A DNA stretch of 60,007 nt from Pseudomonadales bacterium. GTDB lineage: Bacteria; Pseudomonadota; Gammaproteobacteria; Pseudomonadales; Azotimanducaceae. A program made the position numbers and the translations under genes. The stretch's first letter is position 1. Every line of letters begins with the position of its first letter. Shown here in pieces: positions 1 to 7,969 of the stretch. Below the pieces are notes generated by a model. It saw only the letters and a list, made by a program, of their open reading frames with translations, was not told the DNA's origin and searched no databases. The stretch is from contig JANQKS010000037.1 of assembly GCA_028281005.1 (NCBI GenBank), forward strand, positions 1 through 60,007, read 5' to 3'.

Positions 1-63
1 TGCTCGTCGCAATATCCAGATATTACTCCTCACTCTTCCTTGCCAGCCCAAAGCTGGCGAACT

Positions 64-97
64 CTGATCCTAAGTTTTCAAGGGGTTTGAGCACTAG
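64..97. repeat. 34-bp dispersed repeat, copy 1
   Basis: This segment matches 13569..13602 in the same orientation with a single mismatch (position 84, G here and T there). The second copy sits exactly between two pseudogene fragments, so the repeat may be a scar or end of a mobile element. No transposase, terminal inverted repeat pair or target duplication is visible here. Confidence 0.8.
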
Positions 98-119
98 ATA
101 TCCCTAGATTGGGGGATAT
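98..119. other. Inverted repeat next to the dispersed repeat
   Basis: ATATCCC at 98-104 is complementary to GGGATAT at 113-119, with an 8-base loop. It directly abuts the dispersed repeat and lies about 70 bases upstream of the first gene. It could be a hairpin or an operator; nothing decides between these. Confidence 0.4.
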
Positions 120-188
120 GTCCCTTCAGTGTGCGCGGATTAGACTGCGTGAAGTCGGATCGTGCGGAACGCATGTCAGGGATATGCA

Positions 189-1340
189 ATGAGTGGATCG
201 TTAAATTACCCATGGCGCTTACTTGTTCTTGGCTTAATCTCCCTCCTGTATAGCTCACCCAACGCCGCCGAGTGGCAACGGGTGGGCGGGGAGTTGCAAT
301 GGATCTCCGTTGGGAGCGCTGAACAAGTCTGGGGGGTAGGTCCGAAGGGAAACGTCTATCGATGGCGGGATAACGATTGGGAGCAATTGCCGGGTGTACT
401 CGCGCAGCTCTCCGTCGGCGCAGATGGTACGGCATGGGGTGTCACCGACCAGCACAGAATCTATCGATGGACGGGTAGTCGCTGGCAGCGCATCGACGGT
501 CGTTTGAAAAACATCGCGGTTGGTGATGCAAAAAACGTCTGGGGTATCGGCCCAACCGGCTATGTGTTTCGATGGGATGGCACTAGGTGGCTGCGCCAGC
601 CAGGCACGCTTGAGCAGCTAACGGTCGATGCAAGGGGCGCGGTTTGGGGTGTAACGTCGGCACACCGTATCTTTCAATGGGTGGGACAACGATGGCGACG
701 CGTTGGCGGTGCGCTGCAAAACGTAACTCTGGCCGAGGGTGTGGTTTGGGGCGTTGGACCGACTGGGCGGGTGTTCGCACGCGAGAGAAATGACTGGCGC
801 CGCCGGGCGGGCACGTTCAAACAAATGTCTGGCGCGCTGGACGGCACGCTCTGGGCAATCACGAAGACTAACGACGTCTATGTTTGGTCAGCGCAATCCA
901 CTGACCCTCAAGACACGGCGAATCCCGGATTTGGATTAGGGGAGCACTGCTGGTCCAATACCCAATGTGCATCCGGGTTTTGCACAGATGGCGTTTGTTG
1001 CAACAGTCGCTGTAGCGGCTCGTGCCAGGCTTGTAGCCCCGCATCCGGAGGGAGTGGCGTTCGTGGCCAATGTTCGGTTTTGGTACCAGGCTTAAACACC
1101 GGTGAGGCTTGTGGTGAGCCGAGTCAGGAAACATCCGACACATCATCAGGCACGCGGGAACAGGGACAGTCTTGCACATCCAGTGCTCAATGTGCCTCCG
1201 GGTTTTGTACCGATGGCGTTTGTTGCAACACTCGCTGCAACGCCGCGTGCCAAGCCTGTTATCCTGCCGCTGGGAGCAGCGGTTCTCGGGGCCAATGCGC
1301 TTTACTCGTCCCCGGCGGGATTCCTGGTGAGAGTTGTTAG
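189..1340 (+). CDS. Secreted tectonin beta-propeller protein with C-terminal Cys-rich modules
   Basis: I place the start at 189, not at the upstream ATG at 162, because AGGGA lies just before it and the protein then begins with a signal peptide ending near SPNAAEW. The mature N-terminal part has about six repeats with alternating motifs (W-R-V-G-G-L, then VWGVGPTG and V-RW), the pattern of tectonin or lectin-like propellers. The C-terminal third holds two near-identical modules, each with the core CASGFCTDGVCCN followed by C-x3-CQAC and ending RGQC. Such Cys modules are frequent in secreted myxobacterial proteins. Probable role: extracellular carbohydrate or surface binding. The ligand is unknown. 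Confidence 0.8.
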   Translation: MSGSLNYPWRLLVLGLISLLYSSPNAAEWQRVGGELQWISVGSAEQVWGVGPKGNVYRWRDNDWEQLPGVLAQLSVGADGTAWGVTDQHRIYRWTGSRWQRIDGRLKNIAVGDAKNVWGIGPTGYVFRWDGTRWLRQPGTLEQLTVDARGAVWGVTSAHRIFQWVGQRWRRVGGALQNVTLAEGVVWGVGPTGRVFARERNDWRRRAGTFKQMSGALDGTLWAITKTNDVYVWSAQSTDPQDTANPGFGLGEHCWSNTQCASGFCTDGVCCNSRCSGSCQACSPASGGSGVRGQCSVLVPGLNTGEACGEPSQETSDTSSGTREQGQSCTSSAQCASGFCTDGVCCNTRCNAACQACYPAAGSSGSRGQCALLVPGGIPGESC

Positions 1341-1378
1341 CTGCTCTTTCCACTATCTTGCGTTACTTTGATGACGCG

Positions 1379-1396
1379 TGAGACACTTGTGTCTCA
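1379..1396. promoter_or_regulatory. Palindromic operator candidate upstream of the hydroxylase gene
   Basis: TGAGACACTTGTGTCTCA is an 8-bp inverted repeat around a 2-base centre. It ends 15 bases before the start of the next gene, where it would overlap the promoter or leader. A repressor operator is the simplest reading; it could also act as a short hairpin after the tectonin gene. Confidence 0.5.
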
Positions 1397-1411
1397 TTTA
1401 GAGAGAGCGTC

Positions 1412-2362
1412 ATGGACCCAGGCACAGAAAATGTCCAGCAGCAGATCTATTCCCTGTACAGCACATACAGTGAGGTGTTCTTCTATTTCATTGTTGTCAT
1501 TGCGGTGTGGGAGATCGGCGCTCGCATTTTCTACAAGCGTCTGAGTTGGCGTTACGTATTAGACACTGTAAGCAGCCTTGTTACGCTGCCGGTCATTGCG
1601 TACATGGGTGTTGCGGCCGCCTTCATTGGCATCGGTTCTATCTCTGACTTTGAACCGCTTATGTATGAACAGTACGCCGCGTTCCAGTTGGGGTGGAGCT
1701 GGTGGTCGTTGGCGATTGTCTTATTGATCACTGACTTCTGGTACTACTGGACCCACCGGGCATTTCACCGCATTAACATCATGTGGACCACCCACACGGT
1801 CCACCACAGTTCCGACTACATCAACATCCCGATGGCATATCGGTTTGGGCCGCTGGATGCGTTTTTTGTGGCACTCACGCACTTTCCGCTGGTGTTTTTC
1901 TTTCCGCCGGAGCTGGTTGGGATCGGCATTATTGCCAATCAAATTTACCAAGCCTGGATACACACAGACCGGATAAAGAAAATGCCGAATTGGTTCGAGG
2001 CGGTTTTCAACACACCTTCTCATCATCGTGTGCACCACGGATCAAACCCGCAGTACACAGACAAGAACTACGCAGGGGTGTTGATCATATGGGATAAGTG
2101 GTTTGGTACCTTCGAACCTGAGGTGGAAGAGGTAAAGTACGGCATCACAAAACCGCTTAAGTACCAAGACCCGATTACAGTGTTGTTCCATGGCTTCTGG
2201 AGATTCGCTAAGAAGCTATCCACCGCACGATCCCCCGTGGAACTACTGTTTTGTTTTGTTAAGCCGCCAGGATGGCAAACGCGGCTAGAGCGAGAACGGC
2301 AAGCTCCCTTGGAAGGATTACCCGTTGCCCAAGATCCGGCGATTAAATCTCTGGGTGTGTGA
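1412..2362 (+). CDS. Sterol desaturase / fatty acid hydroxylase family membrane protein
   Basis: This 316-residue integral membrane protein carries the histidine clusters of the non-haem di-iron hydroxylase family: HRAFH at 115-119, HTVHH at 128-132 and HHRVHH at 204-209, with a further His at 184. Membrane segments lie around 22-40, 55-78, 95-110 and 150-180. Family members hydroxylate or desaturate lipids using O2 and an electron donor at the inner membrane. The substrate is not evident. The gene stands alone on this strand, with a palindrome just upstream. Confidence 0.88.
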   Translation: MDPGTENVQQQIYSLYSTYSEVFFYFIVVIAVWEIGARIFYKRLSWRYVLDTVSSLVTLPVIAYMGVAAAFIGIGSISDFEPLMYEQYAAFQLGWSWWSLAIVLLITDFWYYWTHRAFHRINIMWTTHTVHHSSDYINIPMAYRFGPLDAFFVALTHFPLVFFFPPELVGIGIIANQIYQAWIHTDRIKKMPNWFEAVFNTPSHHRVHHGSNPQYTDKNYAGVLIIWDKWFGTFEPEVEEVKYGITKPLKYQDPITVLFHGFWRFAKKLSTARSPVELLFCFVKPPGWQTRLERERQAPLEGLPVAQDPAIKSLGV

Positions 2363-2435
2363 GGGTTCGACTCCAGCTTAGCTTTTGTAGCATCTGCGCT
2401 GCACGATATAAGACCATGTCCGAACTGCTCATGTG

Positions 2436-3098
2436 CTAATTCGTCAGCCAATCGAAACTTTTGGTGAGCTTGTCTGCTGCATCAGTTTCGATGATCTGCC
2501 CGTGCGCCAAGATTATCCGGCGTACCTCCCACTGCTTTATGAGTGCAACAGACTCTCTAAGTGTGTCCTTGTCTTTGATCATGGTTTTCATTGTCCTGGA
2601 CATCGCCACTTGGTCGTACACCCCCAGTAGACGCGCCATCACCTGGCTTAAACCAAGGGGATGTGGAGCGAAGGAGAACAGCAAGTTAGTGAGAATCAGA
2701 GTGCAGGTAGCCCGATGAAACCATACTGTTTCGTTGAGGATGGGTAATCCCTCAACAAAAACAGTGTCGAAGTCATCCGCCCAGTGAGCGTGCGCGGACG
2801 CGTCTAGTGTCGAGAAGTCCCGCAGGTCGCTGCGCTTTTCGGCGAGGCCTGGTGCGATGAAACCCTGCGCGTTAGGGAATGCGTCGAGGAATGCACTGAA
2901 GTAGAGGCGGTGGCTTTCGTTCGGCGCAATCACAAACTGTACCGGCCCAATCTCCTCAAGTTGCTTCAGGGTCGACGTTGTCGGCGGTATTGCGGAATGC
3001 ACCCAGACTCCGCCGTTGGAAAGACGGACAAAGGTCGCTCGCGTCTGCAGGTTGAAGAGGCCAAACTTGATGTCATGCGGGGCATGCCAATTAGGCAG
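2436..3098 (-). CDS. DUF4336 (metallo-beta-lactamase-like) protein without a standard start codon
   Basis: The C-terminal 188 residues (from a GTG at 3002) match the DUF4336 pattern, with WVHSAIPPT, a segment around PNESHRLYF and a late LAHGQIIETD. The same frame stays open and family-like upstream to a stop at 3099-3101 (FGLFNLQTRATFVRLSNGG), so the GTG start is internal. No ATG, GTG or TTG lies in that extension. The gene is therefore 5'-truncated or uses a non-standard start such as CTG at 3096-3098. It lies 8 bases downstream of the amidohydrolase gene on the same strand. Confidence 0.6.
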   Translation of the reverse strand: MPNWHAPHDIKFGLFNLQTRATFVRLSNGGVWVHSAIPPTTSTLKQLEEIGPVQFVIAPNESHRLYFSAFLDAFPNAQGFIAPGLAEKRSDLRDFSTLDASAHAHWADDFDTVFVEGLPILNETVWFHRATCTLILTNLLFSFAPHPLGLSQVMARLLGVYDQVAMSRTMKTMIKDKDTLRESVALIKQWEVRRIILAHGQIIETDAADKLTKSFDWLTN

Positions 3099-3106
3099 TC
3101 AATTGA

Positions 3107-4594
3107 TTACTGCCCACCCCAACGCAATAAATTCATAAACTCACGACGATTTTTCGGCCCATAAGTGCGGTAGCTTGGATCCGCCACCGGTGCATAAGCC
3201 AGCCGGTCCTGGTTCACTTTATCTTTGCGCAAACGCTGCAAGTCGTCTTCGGAGAAGCCGTACAGCGGCGCAGCATTGAGCCCAAATACCTGGGCACGCA
3301 TGGCTTCGGTGATTTCCGCATAACCGTATTCTTCCTGAAACTGCTCTGATATTTGAAAGGTGCGGAAGGCTTCTATCTGATCTTGCGGCGAGCCGTACCA
3401 GATGGAATCGGTCCCCCACAGCACTTTATCGCTGCCCATGTACTTAAACAGTTTACCCAAACTGTGGGCTGCGCTGTCCGGGTCGCGCATCAACAAACGC
3501 CAGGTAGAGCCGAGCTCGGCATAGACATTGCCTTGCTCAACCACGTCACTTTCGACAACAGATTTTATGAGTGAATCGATGCCCTCATTGCGAGAGGGGT
3601 CGTAGGCGCCTTCTGCTTGTTCCGCTACGTAGCCGGAGTGGTAGATCAGGAAATTGATGTCCGGGTTTTGCTTGGCCGCAGGGCCAATGTCATCACACAG
3701 CGAGTGCTCATAAGACTGCGGACCAAAGGGCAGGCCTTTGTGCACGCAGATGTTCTTGATGCCTAGCTTGCGCGCCTTTTCAATGAACGCTTGGCCGGTG
3801 TCATCCATGAATGAAAAGCCATGCCCTTGTGGCCCCCATTGAGTGTAAGTTTTCCAGGCCGACACCTGCCAGCGTTCTGCCAGTTCATCCATACCTTCCA
3901 GGTCGCCGTCCTGATTTGGATTCACGCGACCATGAATGAGCAAACGGTCGGTGCCGTCCAGGCGTTCAATGATGTCACGCGTGGCATGGGCTTCTTCGAT
4001 GGTCAGGGGTTCTCCTTCGCGGGTGGAGGGCACAAACGACAACACCATCAGATCCGTTTCTGAATCCAAAAAGATGTCTTTAACAAACTCATCCGGGCCG
4101 ATGCAGTTTAAATAGCTGCGATTGTCGCCTTGCGAGCCAAGCTCGCAGTTGGTTTTGGGTAACCCTTTGAGAGGCGTCGCCTCTTCCGGTAAACCGTTTA
4201 GCCAGGCGCCTTCCGGATTCACAAAATGGCCCTGTACATCCAAGATAAAGCTGGACTTTGCAAACGTGGTCTCCGCCTGTGCCACATCCAGGGCCGCCTC
4301 TTTTGCAATGTCGTAGTAGCCTCCGGTCTTGCCCACGTTGGCGTAAGCGGTGTTAAACGCCAGCAAAGTGGTTGCCGAGCCGGCCGCGGACACCAGGAAT
4401 TGTCTGCGTTTAACACCCGTGTGTTTGGCGTGGTGTGTGGCCTGTTCGTGAGCTAGCTGGTTGGCGAGGCGGTGGTGTTTTTGCAGGGCTTGCGGGACGT
4501 ATTCTCCGTTAGATGCAGAATCGAGCTTGATCGGTAGGCGCAAACCCTCGGGGTCTCGTTCGGGTGCGTGGTTAGGTGTCTGATCTGAGGCCAT
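3107..4594 (-). CDS. Exported amidohydrolase-family protein (COG2159-like)
   Basis: The start is set at the ATG at 4594, which has GGGAG seven bases upstream; an in-frame GTG lies four codons earlier. After a charged, His-rich N-terminal stretch of about 60 residues comes KRRQFLVSAAGSATTLLAF, a twin-arginine-like export signal displaced from the terminus. The catalytic region includes the strand motif FILDVQGHFVNPEG, then ICVHKGLPFG, FLIYHSG and LWGTDSIWYG, typical of TIM-barrel amidohydrolases of the decarboxylase/hydrolase type. It is probably periplasmic. The substrate is unknown. DUF4336 follows it closely. Confidence 0.8.
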   Translation of the reverse strand: MASDQTPNHAPERDPEGLRLPIKLDSASNGEYVPQALQKHHRLANQLAHEQATHHAKHTGVKRRQFLVSAAGSATTLLAFNTAYANVGKTGGYYDIAKEAALDVAQAETTFAKSSFILDVQGHFVNPEGAWLNGLPEEATPLKGLPKTNCELGSQGDNRSYLNCIGPDEFVKDIFLDSETDLMVLSFVPSTREGEPLTIEEAHATRDIIERLDGTDRLLIHGRVNPNQDGDLEGMDELAERWQVSAWKTYTQWGPQGHGFSFMDDTGQAFIEKARKLGIKNICVHKGLPFGPQSYEHSLCDDIGPAAKQNPDINFLIYHSGYVAEQAEGAYDPSRNEGIDSLIKSVVESDVVEQGNVYAELGSTWRLLMRDPDSAAHSLGKLFKYMGSDKVLWGTDSIWYGSPQDQIEAFRTFQISEQFQEEYGYAEITEAMRAQVFGLNAAPLYGFSEDDLQRLRKDKVNQDRLAYAPVADPSYRTYGPKNRREFMNLLRWGGQ

Positions 4595-4742
4595 GTTTGC
4601 TCCCACTTGGAAATGTTGTCAGGTGCCATCGCGATACTGGCAAGCCTACCTTACTCCTTAAGCCCTCATGGTGATACTTCTCCGAGTGGTTAAAGTCTTC
4701 GCTAGCGACCCCGCCCGGCCGATAGTGGGAGGCATCGCGTTT

Positions 4743-5261
4743 TCAGCGAACCGCATAGATTCGATGAATAGGTCCGCCGTCTCCGGTCCTCGACTTTGTG
4801 ACGGCGACGATGTTGTTCAGCCAAGCGTATCGCTCATCCCCAGTTTCGAACAGCGGCGCGGCGCGGAAGTAGTAGCGCCAGGCGCCTGCTGGATCATCGG
4901 GCTTCTCTACGTCGAAGGCATACTCCGCATCCTCCGGTGCTGTCCAAACGCGTCCTTCCCAATGGACGTACAACAGCGCGTTATCGTGAGTTTCCAGGCA
5001 GAAACGCACATCCAGCAAACCCGTCCCATCCGGACGATTTCTAATCCAATCTGCACCGGCATCGGGCACCACGCGACCGCGCAGGTGTGGGCCGTCAAAA
5101 GAGCCACCCTTTACCAGAAAAATGACGCGCTGCCCATCGGACATTGGCCCGACATCCAAAGGTGGTAAATGGAGTTGCACGCGTGCTTCAAACAAAAACT
5201 CCAGATCAGGGGGCGCATCTGCATCCCATTCGGTTGCTGCGTATTTCAGACTGTCGAGCAT
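4743..5261 (-). CDS. DUF3237 family protein
   Basis: This 172-residue protein has the family features LEFLFEARVQLHLPP, RVVPDAGADW, LDVRFCLETHDNALLYVHW, an acidic central part and the C-terminal YAWLNNIVAVT. DUF3237 proteins are small soluble beta-barrel-like proteins often found beside aromatic or terpenoid degradation genes; no reaction is established. There is no signal peptide. It is divergent from the MarR-type gene at 5406, and the 144-base spacer holds palindromes, so repression by that regulator is likely. Confidence 0.85.
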   Translation of the reverse strand: MLDSLKYAATEWDADAPPDLEFLFEARVQLHLPPLDVGPMSDGQRVIFLVKGGSFDGPHLRGRVVPDAGADWIRNRPDGTGLLDVRFCLETHDNALLYVHWEGRVWTAPEDAEYAFDVEKPDDPAGAWRYYFRAAPLFETGDERYAWLNNIVAVTKSRTGDGGPIHRIYAVR

Positions 5262-5318
5262 GATTGTTTTTCCTTATTCACTAAGTTCGCGGACCGCGAG
5301 GCTTTTTGTTGTCTAATA

Positions 5319-5381
5319 ATGTGTGCGGCATACATATATTAAATGTGTGCAATGCACATAATGTCAAGTTAGAATTTGACA
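5319..5381. promoter_or_regulatory. Divergent promoter region with palindromic operator candidates
   Basis: The spacer holds TGTGCAATGCACA (5346-5358), a related imperfect element around 5319-5335 (ATGTGTGCGGCATACAT), and an inverted repeat TGTCAA-N8-TTGACA (5362-5381) whose right arm could be a -35 box. Their position between DUF3237 and marR fits autoregulation and control of DUF3237 by the MarR protein. Confidence 0.55.
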
Positions 5382-5405
5382 GAATAAATCTGGTGTTGAC
5401 GCAAC

Positions 5406-5909
5406 ATGGGCCGCACTTCAAATCTTCTCGGGGTTGTTGGGCTCGCTGTGGCTGATCGGATCGAGAGCGCGACGCGGGAAATCCTTAAACATTCTGGTGA
5501 GACACCAGCAGCGCTGGTGGTCATCGGGTACGGCCTTGGGCCATCCAATGATGAACTCCGACGCATTCTTGGTTTATCTCATTCTGGCACTGTACGCCTC
5601 GTCGACCGGCTTGTTGCAGATGGATTGGTCGAACGGCGGCCGGGCAGTGACGCGCGTACGGTGGCGTTGTATGTCAGCAAACGCGGTAAGGTGCTGAGGG
5701 ACAAAATATTGAAAGGCCGCCTAGCAGCCATCAGCCCATTGCTTGAACCTCTCTCGGCTGAGGAGGAGAAAACTCTCGCTGAGCTTCTGCATAAGCTGTT
5801 GTCTTCGATGGAAACAACAGATTTGCAGCGTCGTACGCTCTGTCGTTTGTGTGACGATCGAGTCTGTACAGATTGTCCTATTCCAGCCGATTTCAGAACG
5901 GTAACTTAG
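5406..5909 (+). CDS. MarR-family regulator with a C-terminal Cys cluster
   Basis: The central winged helix is clear: PSNDELRRILGLSHSGTVRL (helix-turn-helix), then LVADGLVERRPGSDARTVAL (wing). The protein is 167 residues, a usual MarR size. Unusually, the C-terminus has a compact cluster, LCRLCDDRVCTDCPIP, with four Cys arranged C-x2-C-x4-C-x2-C. That spacing could bind zinc or an Fe-S cluster or sense oxidants or electrophiles. It probably controls the divergent DUF3237 gene. The downstream glycosylase starts 4 bases after its stop, so the two may be co-transcribed. Confidence 0.85.
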   Translation: MGRTSNLLGVVGLAVADRIESATREILKHSGETPAALVVIGYGLGPSNDELRRILGLSHSGTVRLVDRLVADGLVERRPGSDARTVALYVSKRGKVLRDKILKGRLAAISPLLEPLSAEEEKTLAELLHKLLSSMETTDLQRRTLCRLCDDRVCTDCPIPADFRTVT

Positions 5910-5913
5910 GCTC

Positions 5914-6555
5914 GTGGCAGCAATCCTAGCCGCTGCTCCGGCGACCTATGATGCGGCGGTAATGCAACTCAAAGCAGCCGACCCAGTTTTTGCCCGCGCC
6001 ATTGACCGGGTTGGACCCTGCCGCTTGGCCGAGGAAATCAAACCTTTTACCACCACTTTTGAAGCGTTGCTGGAAGCCATCACTCACCAACAACTCAGTA
6101 CCAAAGCCGCGGCGACCATATACGCCCGAGTTTGCGCGCTGGCACCCGATCTAGATCCAAAGGAATTTGTACAGCTGGAAGAGACGGCATTGCGAGAAGC
6201 GGGTCTGTCACGGGCAAAAGTGCTTGCTGTGCGTGATCTTGCCGAGCGCACGAGTGCGGGTAACGTCCCCACCATGGAAGCGCTGCTTGAGATGGAAGAT
6301 GTAGACATCATCGAGTCCTTGTCGCAGATCCGTGGCATTGGGCGATGGTCGGCTGAGATGTTGCTGATCTTTCGACTCGGGCGACTTGATGTCCTGCCCA
6401 CCGCTGATTTAGGCGTTCAGCAAGGCTTTGGTACGGCGTTCCGTAAGTCAAATAAGCCAATTGTGAAAGCCATTGAACATCGCGGTAAGCGCTGGCAACC
6501 CTATCGAAGTGTGGCCAGTTGGTATCTGTGGCGTGTAGCCGAACTGGCGCGTTAG
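5914..6555 (+). CDS. DNA-3-methyladenine glycosylase-type HhH-GPD protein
   Basis: This 213-residue protein starts at a GTG four bases after the regulator's stop. It shows the HhH-GPD fold: ITHQQLSTKAAATIYAR near 57-72, the hairpin LSQIRGIGRWSAEM at 136-149 and the catalytic Asp in LPTADLG (D165). AlkA-like enzymes of this size excise alkylated purines in base excision repair. The first 12 residues are a little longer than usual, so a later start is possible. Confidence 0.88.
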   Translation: MAAILAAAPATYDAAVMQLKAADPVFARAIDRVGPCRLAEEIKPFTTTFEALLEAITHQQLSTKAAATIYARVCALAPDLDPKEFVQLEETALREAGLSRAKVLAVRDLAERTSAGNVPTMEALLEMEDVDIIESLSQIRGIGRWSAEMLLIFRLGRLDVLPTADLGVQQGFGTAFRKSNKPIVKAIEHRGKRWQPYRSVASWYLWRVAELAR

Positions 6556-6606
6556 GTCGCGATATTATTAAGTTGCGTTCTGCTAGAAAGGTGATGAGTG
6601 AGCTCA

Positions 6607-6630
6607 ATACGTCTAATAACGTAGACGTAT
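6607..6630. promoter_or_regulatory. HipB-type operator candidate 1
   Basis: ATACGTCTA at 6607-6615 and TAGACGTAT at 6622-6630 form perfect 9-bp inverted arms around a 6-base spacer. A half-site (AGACGT) recurs at 6655-6660 and a second full site precedes hipB. Multiple palindromes upstream of a HipB-type repressor are the standard arrangement for autoregulation. Confidence 0.7.
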
Positions 6631-6729
6631 AGTAAAAAAACGTATCGAATATAAGACGTCAATCTGCTCGCCAAGCACCTTCTGACTTGATTTGTCTCAT
6701 AAACTGGGCATATATATCAAATACGTACG

Positions 6730-6740
6730 GTCTATTAGAC
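6730..6740. promoter_or_regulatory. HipB-type operator candidate 2
   Basis: GTCTATTAGAC is a perfect palindrome around a single central base, ending 7 bases before the hipB start. It shares the GTCTA/TAGAC arms with the larger site at 6607-6630. Confidence 0.65.
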
Positions 6741-6747
6741 GTTAGTC

Positions 6748-7074
6748 ATGAAAAGTCCCGCGCACGGCGCGCTTCCGCGCCAAGCCCGCCATGCTTTGCA
6801 AAAGTTAGGCGAAGATATCCGTATCGCACGTAGAAAGCGGCGCATGCCCACGGCCAGTCTGGCCGAACGCGCATTCATAAGTCGCGCCACGTTGTATAAG
6901 GTGGAGCGAGGCGATCCTTCGGTATCGATGGGTATCTATGCATCAGTCATCAGCATATTGGGGTTTGCGGAACGCTTGGGTGACGTGGTTGATCGAACGG
7001 CAGATGCCGTCGGGCTCGACATCGACGAAGCCCACTTGCCGAAGAAAATCCACGCTAAGAACAAGCGAACATGA
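6748..7074 (+). CDS. hipB: HipB-like XRE-family antitoxin/repressor
   Basis: This 108-residue protein has an N-terminal helix-turn-helix (LGEDIRIARRKRRMPTASLA, then ERAFISRATLYKVERGDPSV) and a short C-terminal tail ending in basic residues. It belongs to the HipB-like antitoxins that bind operator DNA and the HipA kinase. Its stop overlaps the ATG of hipA (ATGA at 7071-7074), the usual coupling. The antitoxin gene looks intact although its partner is broken. Confidence 0.85.
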   Translation: MKSPAHGALPRQARHALQKLGEDIRIARRKRRMPTASLAERAFISRATLYKVERGDPSVSMGIYASVISILGFAERLGDVVDRTADAVGLDIDEAHLPKKIHAKNKRT

Positions 7075-7926
7075 GCGCCTCGGTTGAAGTGCACATCGAG
7101 CTCTCCGGTGAGACTCGCCGTGTTGGTGTTTGTCGCTATCTCTCTAAACGCAGCGGACGCGGTCCACTGCAGCACTGAAACTGCGGAGGATCTAAAACTG
7201 TTGCTTAACGAAGGTTCACCGTTGGGCGGTGCGCGGCCCAAATCTGTGGTGCAAGACAATGAGGGTGCGCTTGCGATTGCCAAATTTCCCAAGCCTGATG
7301 ACGATCGTAGCATCGCGCATGGTGAAGTGCTGGCGTTAACGCTTGCACGCGCTGCGGGGATCAACGCGGCGCAAGCGCGAATCGAACAGGTGGCGGAGCG
7401 TCCGGTGTCACTCATTCAACGTTTTGATCGCACATCAAACGGCCGGGTACCGTTCATCTCCGCCATGACATTGCTGAACGCGAAAGATGGGGAAGCCGCA
7501 ACGTATACTGATATTGCGGACGCTATACGGATGTATGGCGCGGCTCCCACGCAAGATTTGCACGAATTGTGGCGGCGGATCGTGTTCAGCATTGCCATTG
7601 GTAATCTAGACGATCATTTGCGTAATCACGGCTTTCTATTGCACGAAGATGGCTGGCGGCTTTCCCCGGCCTATGATCTGAACCCTGTACCGTTGGAAGA
7701 TAGCGCGCGCGAGCTCACTACCTGGATATCTGAAGAAGGGCCTGAGGCGGACTTCCAACTTGCGCTCAACGCCTGCGAGTTCTTTGCGCTGATGCCGAAT
7801 GAAGCAGAGTTGGTCATTGATGAGGTGTTAAGCGTGGTTGGCAACTGGCGCCAAGTTGCTCACCAACTCGGCATGAGTGGTGCGGATCAACGCGCGTATG
7901 CTTCTGCTTTTCTCGAGCCCAGGTGA
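7071..7926 (+). pseudogene. hipA: hipA toxin kinase, inactivated by internal deletion and frame change
   Basis: Translation from the ATG overlapping hipB gives a normal HipA N-terminus (MSASVEVHIELSGETRRVGV) that stops at about 7177 after RGPLQH. HipA homology resumes at once in another frame with ETAEDLKLLLNEGSPLGGAR and continues through the kinase C-terminal half, including the catalytic loop GNLDDHLRNHG and SPAYDLNPVP. Compared with the usual 410-440 residues, roughly 120-140 residues in between are missing. The long open frame beginning at 7084 uses an out-of-frame ATG and should not be taken as an intact gene. Persistence or growth-arrest function is probably lost. Confidence 0.85.
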
Positions 7927-7969
7927 TCGTCCCTATTGGGCCTGCGCGGAGCAACCAGAGTTTTATACT

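Noticed and set aside
868-1353. 161-residue minus-strand ORF opposite the Cys modules
   Set aside because: It is the complement of the repetitive Cys-rich coding sequence, has no recognisable domain and lies wholly inside a well-supported gene.
7084-7926. Complete HipA-like gene starting at ATG 7084
   Set aside because: Its first about 30 residues are out of frame with the real HipA N-terminus at 7071, and the middle of the protein is missing. It is a pseudogene.
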